This document shows positions 48,046 through 62,783 of a stretch of 64,000 bases of DNA, piece by piece. This DNA is from Paramecium tetraurelia (Eukaryota > Ciliophora > Oligohymenophorea > Peniculida > Parameciidae), in assembly GCF_000165425.1 (NCBI RefSeq), contig NW_001799211.1, positions 434,001 to 498,000 on the forward strand, given 5' to 3'. Under the pieces are notes generated by a model. That model was not told the origin of the DNA and made no database searches. It saw only the letters and a list, made by a program, of their open reading frames with translations. Positions within the stretch are counted from its first letter, which is position 1; every line of letters starts with the position of its first letter. The translations under genes were made by a program, and so were the position numbers.

Positions 48046-51000
48046 ATGGCTTCTATTGCCTAATAGATACTTGTAGTTTTCTAAAAGAATTACATGGTTT
48101 ATTTCTAAGAAAAGCAATTCATTGGTGAATTTGCAGTGCCAATAATTGTGTTCGCTATGCTGATGGTGGCACGTAAAAATTTAAGAATATTCTTAAAATT
48201 TAGAAAAGGAGAATAATCCTGTTTTCCTTGAAGTAGTGGCTGAGTTTGTACCTATGACCTTTCTGGCGACATCTAGATATATCGTGATATAAATGATAGC
48301 TGAAAAGAGCGAAAGACAAAAAGAGATTTAAAAGGTAAAGTATATGAGTGAAATGTAGATTATGGGTTTAAAAGGATCAGCATATTAATTAGGATGGCTT
48401 CTATTTAATTTCTCAAGATTGATATCAGTTTGCTTTATATTTTTGTTGTTAACAGTACCCTCCAATTGTTTTGCTCATCCCAAACTTGGTCAAACATATT
48501 TGGATTCAGGTTAAATTATTGGAAGTTTTATTTTGTTTGGCTTAAGTTAATGTTCTTAATCATACTTCATAACTGCTTTGTTTGATTAACCAAGAAGTGG
48601 GGCAGACATGTCAGTCATAGTAACCATTATTGGTTCATTTTGTGCTCAATTATTAAATGTTGGAAACGTGAATAGGTATTGATGTATGCAATTAATATAG
48701 TAATGGAGGACTTCTAATACTTCTGGGATTTTGTTTTCCAACTTTTGGTTTTGATATTTTTGTCTTTCCTTAATTGGGAGGCATAGTTAATTAGGACTGG
48801 GGAATTAGTATAGAAGGTTATTTTGTATTATAAGCATCCACTGCTTTGATCTATGCATTCCTGTATTATTACCTTGAATAAGTATTGCCTAATGAATATG
48901 GTACTAATAAACATCCTCTATTTTTCTTTGGGTTTAAATATCAAACAGAAACTGATGTGTTATCGTCATCATATGAGTTAGGAGGAATGGGAAAACCATT
49001 TATTAGCAATAGATAATCAGAATTTTAGGAGGATGCAAGCTCTGCTATTTATCATGAAGTTTTTGAGAACATCAAACAAGTGAAAGTATGTTAAAATGTA
49101 TATACTTTAGAAAGCAATCTAAATTAAGAATGTTAGAAAAAGTTATGGAGAACTTAAGGCTGTAGACGGAGTTACATTATAAATTTATGATTCGCAAATT
49201 CTGTGTTTGTTAGGTCATAATGGAGCAGGCAAAACTACTTTGATCTCTTTACTAACTGGATTAATAAAAAGGGATAGCGGACTCATCTCATATTATAATA
49301 CTGATACTGATTTCGAGGATATTAGATCTTATTTGGGTATTTGTCCTCAAAGAGATGTCCTCTATGATTCAATGACATGCGATCAACACTTATGGTATTA
49401 TGGAAAGATTAAGGGAATTGAAGATAAATAATTGTACTTAGACATTGATTTGATAATTAATAAATGCGATCTTTTAAATGACAGAGCTAAACTTGCCAAG
49501 AATTTATCAGGAGGAACTAAAAGAAAACTAAGTTTAGCTATATCTTTAATCGGTTAATCAAAAGTAGTCTTTTTAGATGAGCCTACCTCTGGCATGGATC
49601 CAATTTCAAGAAAAAAGATCTGGGATATTCTATTACAAGTTAAGAGTGAAGGAAGATGCTTAGTGTTGACAACTCATCATTTGGATGAAGCTGAAGTTCT
49701 CTCAGAAAGAATAGCAATAATGGCAAAAGGGAGACTACTAACTGTAGGTTCAGTTGATTTTGTCAAAGTCAATTTTGGAATTGGTTATCATCTCAATATT
49801 TATAATAAAGGAAGTTCTGATTGGGAGAAGAAATCCAAAAATATATTAGCTCTAACAAAAAAATGCGTTCCTTCATCTAGAGAGAATCCTCAAACTCCTT
49901 AAGAATGCTTAAGTTTCTCAATCAATTTTGACAAAAAGGAGGAGCTCTTACCCCTATTCCAATAATTAGAGAAAGATCCATAAATTGAATTGAACTTGAT
50001 TATGAATACTTTAGAAGAGGCATTCATTAACATCGGAATGGATGAAGAGACTTTCTTATAAAAAAAAGTCTAGGGTCTTTAGGCTACTTAAGATACTACT
50101 TAAGTTAATTTGAATGAAGAGTTAAATAAAATAGTCCCACCCTCTTGTTTGAGTAGACCTCCTATTTTTAACTTTGGTTTACAGTTGTGGTCATGTCTTT
50201 TAAAAAAGCACTATAATGTAACCACAAAGAGACTGATAATTGGGATCATTATGCCAGCTGTCTTCATTATTTTAGGACCACTTTTATCTACAGTTTATTA
50301 TAAGTCATTTGTAAATAAAAATGCTGAATAATACGAAAATGAATTTTATGAGAATGCATTAGCTGTGTTTGATTCATATGGTTATATCATTTTGGGGATA
50401 GCAATAGCCAGCTCATAGGTAGGCAGTCAACCTGTTGAGGAAAGAGAAAAAAAGCAGAAATATGCATTAAATGTGATGGGATGCAGAATATTGCCATTTT
50501 GGTTAGGCTATTACATTTATGATCTGTTGATAAGTATAATTTTACTGGTGATCTTTATAATAACAGTAGTGGCATGTGGTTACACAGAATTAAACAATGG
50601 AGTCTTTTATACATTGGTGTTTTTTAATTTCTTTGCTTACTTACCATTTTCATATATGTTGTCTTGGATGTTTAATTCATTCAATTCAGCTGTTAAATCT
50701 TTACTGATTATTCAAGTGATTGGATTTTATTTGATTGCCATTATAATTTATTTAGTGTCATTTAAGAATGAAGCTGGACTATGGATCCTAACATTCGTAT
50801 GTCCTTCTTTATCCTTTTTCTCAGGATGTGTAACCTTTTTAAATGGTTTAAAACTAATAGGTGCAAATGGTAAGGTGCAACATGTAAGTGCTTTTGGCGA
50901 TGACATTAGACCATACGTTTTCATAATCATTCTATTTTTCTAAGGTCTAGCTTATTTTGGAATTACTCTATTGCTTGATAATAGACAATTGTTGGCTGCT

Positions 51001-52136
51001 AATAATAGTGGTTAATTAGGGACAATATCTGATTAAGATGTATTGACAGAAGAGCAAAGAGTATTGGATTAAAGATGTTAAGATAGAATTTTGGCTAGAA
51101 AGATTTCAAAAACATATGCGAATGGATTTTAAGCAGTCAAAGGAACATCCTTTGGTGTAGAACCAGGAACAATATTTGGATTACTAGGACCTAATGGAGC
51201 TGGTAAATCAACTACCTTCAATATGATAACATCAAGATTGAAGCCATCCTCTGGAAATATTTACTTAGAATAGGTGGAAATTAAAAAAGGTTTGGGAGAA
51301 GTGTATTAAAATGTTGGAATTTGTCCACAATTTGATAGTTTATATGATATTGTATCAGTCAGAAGACATCTCTAATTATGGGCATATTTGAAGGGATTGA
51401 AGGGATAAGAATTAGAAGAGTCAATCTTGTATTTCTTAAAGGTGATGTAACTAGAGAACTATGAAAATTCATTGGCTGGACAATTAAGTGGAGGGAACAA
51501 ACGAAAGTTATGTGTGGCATTGGCTCTTATGGGTGGAACAAACATGTAATTCTTCGATGAACCATCTTCTGGCGTTGATCCAATTGCTCGTAGATTCTTG
51601 TGGAATGCTATCCAATAAGGTGTTAAATTAAGATAGAGTTCTGTTATTTTAACCACACATACTATGGATGAAGCTGAAAGTCTGTGCAACAAAATTGCCA
51701 TTCAAGTTAATGGAGCTTTTGCTTGTATAGGATCTGTCTAACATTTGAAATAGAAATTCGGTGAAGGGTACAGAATTGTAATTGATCCAATTAATCAAGT
51801 ATTTCATTATTCTATTCTTAGGAAAGTGTCTCATAAATATAACAATAATTATCCCAAAACTTTGGAAAAATAGATTTTAATTTGGATGAACATACTGGAA
51901 AGATCATTTGCAAGTTTCCTATTCAAGGATTCTAATTTTACCAAACATTCTACACCTTTTAATAAGTCTTACTAAATGAGTTAAAACTAATCAAAGACTT
52001 TTAGATAAGTTAACCGAACCTCGAATAGATATTTGTTCAATTTGCAGCTTAACAAGTTGCTGAACAAGAGAAAGTGCAAATTCAAAAGAATTGTTGTTCA
52101 ATACCTATTCTCTGTGGAAATGATGAGGATAATTGA
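48046..52136 (+). CDS. ABCA-family full ABC transporter, compact form
   Basis: Start MASIAQQILVVFQKNYMVYF. Two TMD-NBD halves in one chain. NBD1: Walker [10 protein letters not shown] (about 49216), [12 protein letters not shown], signature LSGGTKRKL, Walker [15 protein letters not shown]-loop [13 protein letters not shown]2 spans about 50200-50990. NBD2: GPNGAGKST (about 51189), signature LSGGNKRKL, Walker [22 protein letters not shown]. Both sites keep catalytic residues, so both should hydrolyse ATP. At about 1330 residues it is shorter than animal ABCA proteins because the large luminal loops are absent. ABCA proteins move or flip lipids. Introns are short (31 nt near 48171, others). Confidence 0.9.
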
Positions 52137-52213
52137 TAATTTAAATTCTTTATAAAATTTATATAATTAAGAATTCACTTAAATTTATATTATTAACATA
52201 TATAGGAATTAAT

Positions 52214-52615
52214 TCAATTTTATCTAATTTATTAATACTTGTTATTTTGACGTTGTTTACCCTCGCCTTCTAGATTAAATACATTGCTTAAATTGATGCT
52301 TTCATTAACTTCGCCAGGATTATAATTGTCATTATGATCATTTTTTTTTTCTGGCTCTTCTTCAATTACGAAAAATTCCTTCTTTGTACCCGATGTATCC
52401 ATTCTATTTTACAATTTTTTTTCTTCTTGGACTTTATCAGACTTAGGATGATCCTTGAAATTTTTGGAATTATTTTAATATTTAGGTTACGAATTCTGTT
52501 TTCTTCGGCATAATCTATATGTAATTAGCCCAATTATTAAAATTCCAAAGATTACTCCAAAAATGAGAATCCATTCAGTCGTAGAATCAAGTTGAACAAG
52601 TAATCTTGAAACCAT
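52214..52615 (-). CDS. Small single-span membrane protein
   Basis: Intronless 133-residue frame. MVSRLLVQLDSTTEW precedes one transmembrane helix (ILIFGVIFGILIIGLITY), then a basic CRRK stop-transfer and a hydrophilic Lys/Glu/Asn tail. Probable type III or tail-out single-span protein; no family recognised. It converges with the ABCA gene, 77 bp between stops. Confidence 0.6.
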
Positions 52616-52733
52616 TTTAGTATGAGTTTTTAATTTAAATAAACAATAAATATATATCTATAATGACTAATGATCTCACAACTTTTACAATTATCTCCAT
52701 TTGCTGGTTATCCTTTCCAATATCTTCCTCCAA

Positions 52734-54305
52734 TCATCCTTTTATTGTTTTTCTGCCAATATTTACTAAACTTCAATTTCTGTAATTTTAACAATATTTT
52801 TATGAATAATTTATTAATCTAATAACAATTCAATTGCTATTAGTGAAGCATAACTATTAAATTATTTACAAAATAATACTGAGTATCTTCAGCAGCCTTC
52901 TTTTTTAAATCATCAAAACTATCTCCAATAATTTTAATGATCTTATTAGTTAAGTTTTCCTCTAATTTATTTCTTTCAACATCATTGACCTCTGCATCGC
53001 ATTGACTTTGATCTTTCAAAAAAGCATCCTTGCAATTCGTGAAAAAGATCTTATAATATTCTTATTCATTTTTTGTATAATTCAATATATTCCATTTGGT
53101 TCCCTTAATCAACATATCCTCTCCAGAATCACAAGTTTCTTCAATCAATTACACCAATAGATAACTATAAGCCAACACAAGTCTTGATAATAGGAGAATG
53201 CATTCTTCAATTGATTAATCTGTCCTAAATATTCTTTTCAATTAATCTAATTTTTGATATAATTCTAAATTAACAAAATGACGAAAACCAATATCCTACT
53301 TCATTTACTACAAAAAGACCAATTATTTACACAATTGATCTCCTGTCATTTTTTATGATTACTTTTACATCCAACTAATGTTTTAGTCATTGTACAATTT
53401 CTGTAAGGTTGGATTATTAGAAACCAAGCCTTTTTCCATGCTTTCAAACATCTAAAAGACTTGATCCCATTAAATCCTTTCAGATTCTTCCACAATTAAT
53501 GCTTTGGTCAAAAATTCCCTTGTGAAATCTGTAATGCCATTATGCTTAAAGACCAAAGGCTTCATTAAAATGTTTTTTAATAAATCTTATTCGTCTCTTC
53601 CTTTCCAGGGAACATCGTGGAACACCATTTCGTAAAAGATGACTCCGATGGACCAGATATCACATTTTGTTGAATAGGTTTTCCTTTATAGAATTTAGGG
53701 AGCCATGTACAAAGGAGATCCAACACACGATCTAAGTAATTAGGATGTATAATTATCAACGTATTTTGCAAATCCGAAATCTAAAAGTGCATCTAATTAA
53801 ATTGATACCTGCTATCTTCACAATACCTTCGTGATTGAGGATGTTGGCAGGTTTTAAATCCCTGTGAATTACTCCTTACTTAACCAGTTCTTTGAATCCA
53901 TTTATGATTTATAACATAATTCCTTAAGTCTATTGAAATAGTGGATAAATATAGTGATACTTCTTATTCAGATATTCTTTTCTTTTAGATGAACTCTTTT
54001 AAATCCCCATCCTTGCATAGCTCTGTAATTATATATAAAGATCTTTGAGTTGTAATGAGATCAATAAATCGCACAATATTAGGATGATTGAATTTCTTGA
54101 GGATCTCAATTTCACTGACTATTTGATTCCTTAAATAGGTATCTCTTTCAAAAAGGGCCAAATCCATTTTCTTGATAGCAACAATTTCATTCGTCTTGAT
54201 ATCCGTTCCTTAGAACACTTTGCCATAGGCTCCTTCTCCCAAGCAGTGTCTCTCATTATATTAGTACTGGCCGATCTGTTTAACACTCCTATTCAATTGA
54301 CTCAT
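52734..54305 (-). CDS. ULK/ATG1-like Ser/Thr protein kinase
   Basis: Start 54305 (MSQLNRSVKQIGQYQYNERH). Kinase landmarks in order: LGEGAYGKVFQG, IVAIKKMDL, SEIEILKKFNHPNIVRFID, CKDGDLKEF, VIHRDLKPANIL, a DFGFAK activation start, GSPLYMAP, CDIWSIGVIFYEM and FHDVPWKG. The DFGFAK and GSPLYMAP pair is typical of ULK/ATG1 kinases, which start autophagy, although related ciliate kinases serve in ciliary signalling (ULK4/Fused group). About 230 helical residues follow the kinase domain. Introns are several and short; the last coding codons (KLKFR, TGA about 52734) depend on a 28-nt intron and are less sure. Confidence 0.75.
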
Positions 54306-54589
54306 AATAGGGATATAATAACAATATTTATAATATAAAATATATAATGGAAATTGAATATGTGTATTAACTGTGTGTGTACGAATAGGGAATCAGATTG
54401 AATGTGAGTCTGGTGATGGTGTGTATGCAAATTTGCACATAAATATCAGCATCCTTATCCGTTTTAATAAAATAATATTATAAATCTTGAATCATATGGT
54501 AATATATCGTGTTTATTTATGACGGATTACTATTAATTTAAATTGAGAATTGTTAGTAAAGATAAGCATAAATATTTTTACAAAATATT

Positions 54590-55692
54590 ATGAACAATAT
54601 CGATTAATTCTTCATTTCTCATATATAAAAGTTTGTTCCATCTTGGAGCCATCTTTAATGTGACGACTTGAGAATTACGAAGACTATAGGAATAACAAAT
54701 AAGACATATATTATTGAAGCAGATGCTACTCCAAGCAAAATAATCTTTCGTCATTTTGGTGAGGTCGGAGTTGGATTATTTTTGAATAGAGAATAAGAAT
54801 TACACATTGCAAGATAAGTTGCTAAATGTAAAATGGGGCCACATTTTTATGGTCACACTTCACATGTAACTTCTACTTTAATAATAAAAGGTTCGTTTGG
54901 AAGAATATATAGAAAATGAGGTCATGAGTCAGGAATCAATGAAAGACCCCGACACCTACACTTTGGTGGCTTAGACCTTGTGCAAGTTTCATCAGATCGA
55001 TGTATCTAGTCAAATGAATGACAGAACACCGTTGTTTGAAAAGCACTTGCAAGAAAATTCAGACTTCTTATCGTAAGTAAGGGAGAAAGTTTGTTCGAGT
55101 CTCTTCTCTGAAGATGAAAGATCCATTCTATCTAACATGGCCCATTGGTTCTCAGAGGAGGAAGTCAAGTTTTTATAGTCAGTTTTACCAAAAGATGATA
55201 TTGTATTTTCCCATAACGATCTATTGGCGAACAACATCTTATTGATTCCACCTGTAATTATCATTTTTTATCATCAATTAGAACTTCGATAAGGTTGTGT
55301 TCATCGATTTTGAGTATTCTTCCTATAATTTCAGAGGATTTGACATAGCTAACTATTTCAATGAATCACAATTTAGTTATCTAAACCCAAATCCACCTTA
55401 CTTTTATATAGAAGAAGGAATGATTGACGAGGAGATCTTGAAGGACTTTGTCAAAGTCTATATCGAAAAGTCAGGATTGGACTTAGACTATCAAACTTTA
55501 CTACACCAAGTCTACATTGGATAGCTATTCTCACACTTCTTTTGGGCGTAATGAATTCATTCTATAAATTATAGAGCATGGGGAATCATTATGGCAAAAT
55601 CAAATGATATTGTATTTGATTATCTTGCTTTTGTAGAAGTTAGATATCACAAATATTACTAACTAAAGAAGCATCTTTTTGGAAAAAAATGA
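54590..55692 (+). CDS. Choline/ethanolamine kinase
   Basis: Introns of 25 nt (near 54876) and 28 nt (near 55253) give 349 residues, exactly in frame. Family motifs: LRITKTIGITNKTYIIEA (nucleotide-side GGxSN-like loop), IIFRHFGEVG, a Brenner-type phosphotransferase motif HNDLLANNIL, and FIDFEYSSYNFRGFDIANYFNE with the catalytic metal-binding Asp/Glu. It makes phosphocholine or phosphoethanolamine, the first step of the Kennedy pathway. Ethanolamine preference is plausible, since ciliates are rich in ethanolamine and aminophosphonate lipids, but it cannot be told from sequence. Confidence 0.9.
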
Positions 55693-55785
55693 TCAAATAA
55701 TAAAAGTTTTATAAATATATTATTCAATAGTCTATTTAAACTTGTTCGATATATACAATTGTTCTGGAAAAATTAATTAATTTAA

Positions 55786-56093
55786 TTTTCAAAAAACGAA
55801 ATATTTAATAAACTAATAGATGTCCTTAACATTATTTTCCATAGACTTACAGAATATGAAATATATTGTTTGGCATCAAATTAGCAAGATTGGAAAGTTT
55901 TGCAATGTCTGAGATAATAAATGATCTATTCTTATTTTTTAAGATATACTATTCCAATAAAGAATAACTTTATAACTGAGAATAACAAATCTAACTACTT
56001 TGGGGATTTAATTACTACCTCATTTATAGAAATAGGTCTAGAATTAATTTCTATCAATAGTTTATTAAATATTTATTTTATAAATATCAAGTG
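55786..56093 (+). pseudogene. F-box-like fragment
   Basis: A 100-codon open stretch with DVLNIIFHRLTEYEIYCLAS followed by NQQDWKVLQCLRQQ, resembling the F-box motif (LxxLFxxLxxxELxxLxxxxxxW). No ATG precedes it in frame and it ends at TGA without the usual substrate-binding repeats. Could be a broken F-box gene or an exon whose start lies behind an unrecognised intron. The flanking 55693-55785 and 56094-56480 hold no clear gene. Confidence 0.3.
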
Positions 56094-56469
56094 ATGTTTT
56101 TAGAATTATTAATACCAAAAGAAGAGAGCTCTACGGCTTTGCAAAGATGATAACTAAATGGGCCTATTCAAATTAGCAATTCTCTTATATTAATAATACC
56201 CAATCTCTATTTAATTATAATTATTGGGATGATGCCAGAATTTCCTATTCTTCGTTCTTTCTATTGAAGAATTGAAATGAATCCAAATTATAGTAATTCA
56301 TTTTCTAATCCGATTTTAAGCTTCTTAAAACCTTTTGCTTTTCCGGATTGTAATTTTGCACTTTCAATAACATTCATAAAGAATTTAATGGTTATCTGAT
56401 AACAAGAAAAAAGTTGATACCAAAGTTAAGGCTACAAACTTATACTAGAGTTAACACTTTAGAAATTTT

Positions 56470-56830
56470 CGTTAACGGCAAATGTGGGAATGGTAGTATC
56501 AACTACAATTGAAACACAATTTTAATGATCCTCTATTTCATCGTGCATTATTAGGATATTACCTATTTCCTTAATTTTTCTTCCTATTTCTTCGACATAA
56601 TTTAAGAACTGATCATCCATTATGAATCTTCAAAAGAGGCAAATTAAATTTCATTATTCAAACTCCTTTTTGAAATTTAATCCAGCTCCCATCATTAAAT
56701 GTGATCTCGATAATTCGATTTTGTTGATAATGTGATTATGAGGCCCTGAATCTGCTAATTTGTCAAGATCGAAATTCGAAAAACCAAAATACGGTTAATA
56801 TTTTTCCCTTATTTTCATGCCAGAGCACAT
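56470..56830 (-). CDS. Two small coding-like pieces, possibly one gene
   Basis: The upstream piece starts at 56830 (MCSGMKIREKYQPYFGFSNF, then LADSGPHNHIINKIELSRSH) and ends at TGA 56651-56653, 59 residues. A second begins MDDQFLNYVEEIGRKIKEIG near 56620 and continues with SIVVDTTIPTFAVNENF to about 56470. Both look coding but no splice joins them convincingly. No family recognised. Confidence 0.35.
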
Positions 56831-56979
56831 AAGGTTTAGCCGTTTAGTCCACAATCATATTCTTCAAGTGAATATGTTGTCATCATAAAGATGATTTTAA
56901 TAATTAGCATTTTTATGATAATTTTATATTTTAATATTCGAACTGAGTAGTATTTTGTAATTAAGTTTTAAATTAAAAA

Positions 56980-57543
56980 ATGGACTAAATATCAGAAGAA
57001 GCTATCAAAGCAATGCCAAAGAAACCATAGAATGGTTACATGCTATTCAGGGCAGATACATATGATGACCTTAGGAAAAAGAACCAAGATAAAAGTATGA
57101 CTGAATTGACTTCAATGATATCATCTTTATGGGGATAGATGGATGAGAAGAAGAAGGATGTATTTATTAATTAAGAACCTTTTTATTAGAAATACAACAA
57201 GGATTATGATAAGGCTATGGATTAGTATAAGAGTGATTATGCTGGATGGTTGAAGAAGTTCAAGTTGGATGATGATAAAGTAAAGAAGTTTTTTAAGGAC
57301 AATAAACAAGCTAAAAAGAAGAATAAGAAGGGTTCCAATAAAGATACCAAGACTTCGAAACATGATGATGAAAGTGATGAAGAAGATGAACAGAAAATTT
57401 AGTCCTTAAAAAATAAGAACTAAAAGAAATAGTAGGAATAGAATGTTTAGAATGCTAAACAGAATACTAAGGAATAATAGAAACAGAAGCCTGTTGTTCC
57501 TTAATAGAAGGAAAAGGAAAAGAAGGACAACAAAAAAAAGTGA
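56980..57543 (+). CDS. HMG-box protein
   Basis: Intronless 187-residue frame. Residues about 8-80 form one HMG box: PKKPQNGYMLFRADTYDDLR, MTELTSMISSLWGQM, EKKKDVFINQEPFYQKYNKD, with the basic-proline start and conserved aromatic core. The tail is strongly basic then mixed acidic, Gln/Lys-rich (SDEEDEQ; KEKEKKDNKKK), like HMGB and ciliate HMG B/C proteins that bend DNA in the macro- or micronucleus. Confidence 0.85.
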
Positions 57544-57580
57544 TTAATTAAAATAAATTATAATTAAATAATACCAATTT

Positions 57581-58507
57581 ATGCTTTAAATATAACAACT
57601 TTGTGAAGACTCTGGTTTGTCATGTGGAAGAGGGATTTTCATTGGAATTTATGCAGGCTTAATTTTTTGCATTTCAATCTATTGTTTAATAAAACTTTAT
57701 GGATTTATGGGCAGAATATCCTATGATTTGATTCCTTTGACAACATGCGCAATTTAATCTTCTCTGCATTTTATTAATGACATCTTTTTGGTAACTAATT
57801 CCCTATAAATCGTTATAATTTACTTTTGTTTACAGACTTTCATATTGATATCGCAAAGCTTTTTCCATTTATACTACAAAATGACGTACTCTAAAGAAGA
57901 ATTTTAAGAATATCGATTAAAATAAAAGTACAGTTTGATAACATTTTACATCCTTTTTACTTCAATAATCATCTTTTACTTGATTTAAATCGATGATAGT
58001 AATTGCTCAGCCTATTTTGATGTTGGATTAGCTCTATAGTTTATAATTATTTTATTTAGTGTTGTTATATCAATATTATATGGCTAGAAATTAAAACAAG
58101 AGATGAATAAGCATGAATAAACGAATGTAACAAAAATAGCAAATTATTAAACAACAGCTGTGTAGATAGTATTGACTACTTCTGCAATTTTGGAATTTAT
58201 TATGTCAATATTATCGCTTACAACTTTTAAGGATTTGTTCTGTAATTTACCATTAAATAATTTAAATGATCTTGATAATAATGAAGGATTCACATCAGGA
58301 GAGAATGTGTATTTAACTTTTTTCTCATTGATAGAAATGACTCCTTGCATTTTAGTACCAATTATTTTTTATTATTTGCCATAAATCCCATAATAATAAA
58401 ATCAACAACATGAGTTTAACCTAAATGATTCCTTAATATAGCAATCTGCCAGATAATCAATGGATTTTAGTAATTTAATAAATATGTCAATTGAATTGAA
58501 ATAATGA
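57581..58507 (+). CDS. Seven-span membrane protein, TOM1/TOM3/THH1-like
   Basis: Intronless 308-residue frame, 37 bp after the HMG gene. About seven hydrophobic spans: CGRGIFIGIYAGLIFCISIY, IPLTTCAIQSSLHFINDIFL, VIIYFCLQTFILISQSFFHL, FYILFTSIIIFYLI, FIIILFSVVISILYG, VLTTSAILEFIMSILSLTT and CILVPIIFYYLP. A hydrophilic Gln/Asn/Ser tail follows. The pattern resembles the THH1/TOM1/TOM3 domain or a GPCR-like fold; a THH1/TOM assignment is tentative. Confidence 0.55.
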
Positions 58508-58601
58508 ATAATATAAAAGCACTTTAAATTTAATACTATAATAAGAGTTTTTTGTGTATAACAAAGAAATTGGCGCAATATAATTATATAATTAATTAAA
58601 A

Positions 58602-61062
<2,461 letters not shown>

Positions 61063-61108
61063 TTTTTATTATGTAATTTTATATAATATTATATTTTTTA
61101 TTTAACAG

Positions 61109-62398
61109 ATGGACTCCCCTTTGAAAGATATGACTGGAACGATCGTAAACAAGTACTATTGATATTAAATTAGGCAATATAAACTCATCAAGAAATTAGG
61201 AGCGGGTGCTTTTGGAGAAATTTATTCTTCGTAATCAAATGGATTAGAGTATGCAATCAAAATAGAGAAATCTGATTCAAAACATCCTTAATTAGAATTC
61301 GAATCAAAACTATATCACTATTTGAATAATCATAATGGATAGGGAATTCCTAAATATTATGGTTATTATTAGCAAGATGGTTATAACTTTCTAGTTATGG
61401 AATTACTTGGCTAATCCCTAGAAGATATCTTTTCCGAAAACAACCGCATTTTTACTTTGTAAACAGTTTGTGTCTTGGGAATTCAAATGTTGGAATGCAT
61501 AGAATTCTTACATAGCAAATAATTCATTCACAGAGACATTAAACCAGATAACTTTTTAATGGGAAAGGCCTAAAAAGATAGAGTGTATCTGGTTGATTAT
61601 GGATTAGCCAAGAGGTATATTTCAAAAGATCTCCACATTCCTTATAAAGATAACAAAGCATTGACAGGTACAGCCAGATATGCCTCTATCAATACACATC
61701 TCGGAATAGAATAATCTAGAAGAGATGATCTAGAGGCTCTTGCCTATGTTCTGATGTATTTTTTAAGAGGATCCCTGCCATGGTAAAATCTAAGGGCAAA
61801 TAATTAAAAAGAAAAATACGATAGAATCATGGAAAAGAAGTTAGCCACATCATCCGAAACTTTATGTAAAAATTACCCATAATAATTATTATAATTCGTT
61901 GATTACACTAAGAATTTAAAATTCGATGAGAAACCAGATTATTAATTCATTAAAAATCTCTTCATTTCAATTATGCAAGAAAATGAATTAAGAATGGAAT
62001 ATATATATGATTGGGATGATGAAGATACATAAAGAGATAAAATCTAAATTAGAAACGATGAGAAGAACGATTTACTAAAAACAAACAAATAAAGTAGCAA
62101 TACTTAATAAAGAGTGAATAAATATTAAGAAAATAAAAATTTAAATAGCAATAGCATTTATATGAGAAATTGTAGCAATATTAATAACAAATACAGTATT
62201 GGAAGGACGAAAACCAATTCTATTGGATCAATAAATAAAGTAGTTGTTACTAAAACAAAATAGATTACTAACAATACAATTAATAGTTTAACTAATCAAA
62301 ATACTTTGCCAAATAATAATAATAATAATTATAGTAAATTACATCAAAATTTAGCAAAATAAATAATAAAGAAGCATTCTAGTTTACATTACTAATGA
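61109..62398 (+). CDS. Casein kinase 1 family kinase
   Basis: One 21-nt intron (61153-61173) gives 422 residues, checked line by line, TGA 62396-62398. [58 protein letters not shown] (DYG in place of DFG, as in CK1), [20 protein letters not shown] (CK1-specific GTARYAS), [20 protein letters not shown]. The tail after about residue 300 is Asn/Ser/Lys-rich and probably disordered. CK1 isoforms are greatly expanded in Paramecium. Lies 47 bp after MCM4, same strand. Confidence 0.92.
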
Positions 62399-62783
62399 TT
62401 AAATTAACTTGAATTACAACTATCTTTTATATAAAAGTTTGTTAATTATTTCATTCCATCTGAAATTCTGCAAAAGTTTAGTTATTTAACTGTTGTTGAC
62501 AATAAATTAAATATAAATTTATTTCTGATTAATCAAATTAACATATGGAATTTATACTATTTAAATTATAAAGTATAATAATTAAGATCTATAAATTTTG
62601 AAAAACGATACCATATAAAAATAAATTAAACAATACATATAATTAACTTAATACGTAAAATAATTTTTCATGTTTCGGAGTATCCTTGTAATGATTTAAT
62701 CTCTCTTATAGTAAATTGTTAAATACTTACAAACCTTAAATTATTATAAATAAATAAACTTTTTAAGAACAGTCCAATAAACT
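62399..62783. other. Intergenic
   Basis: AT-rich spacer of 385 bp between the CK1 gene and the last gene; no frame or RNA gene seen. Confidence 0.5.
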
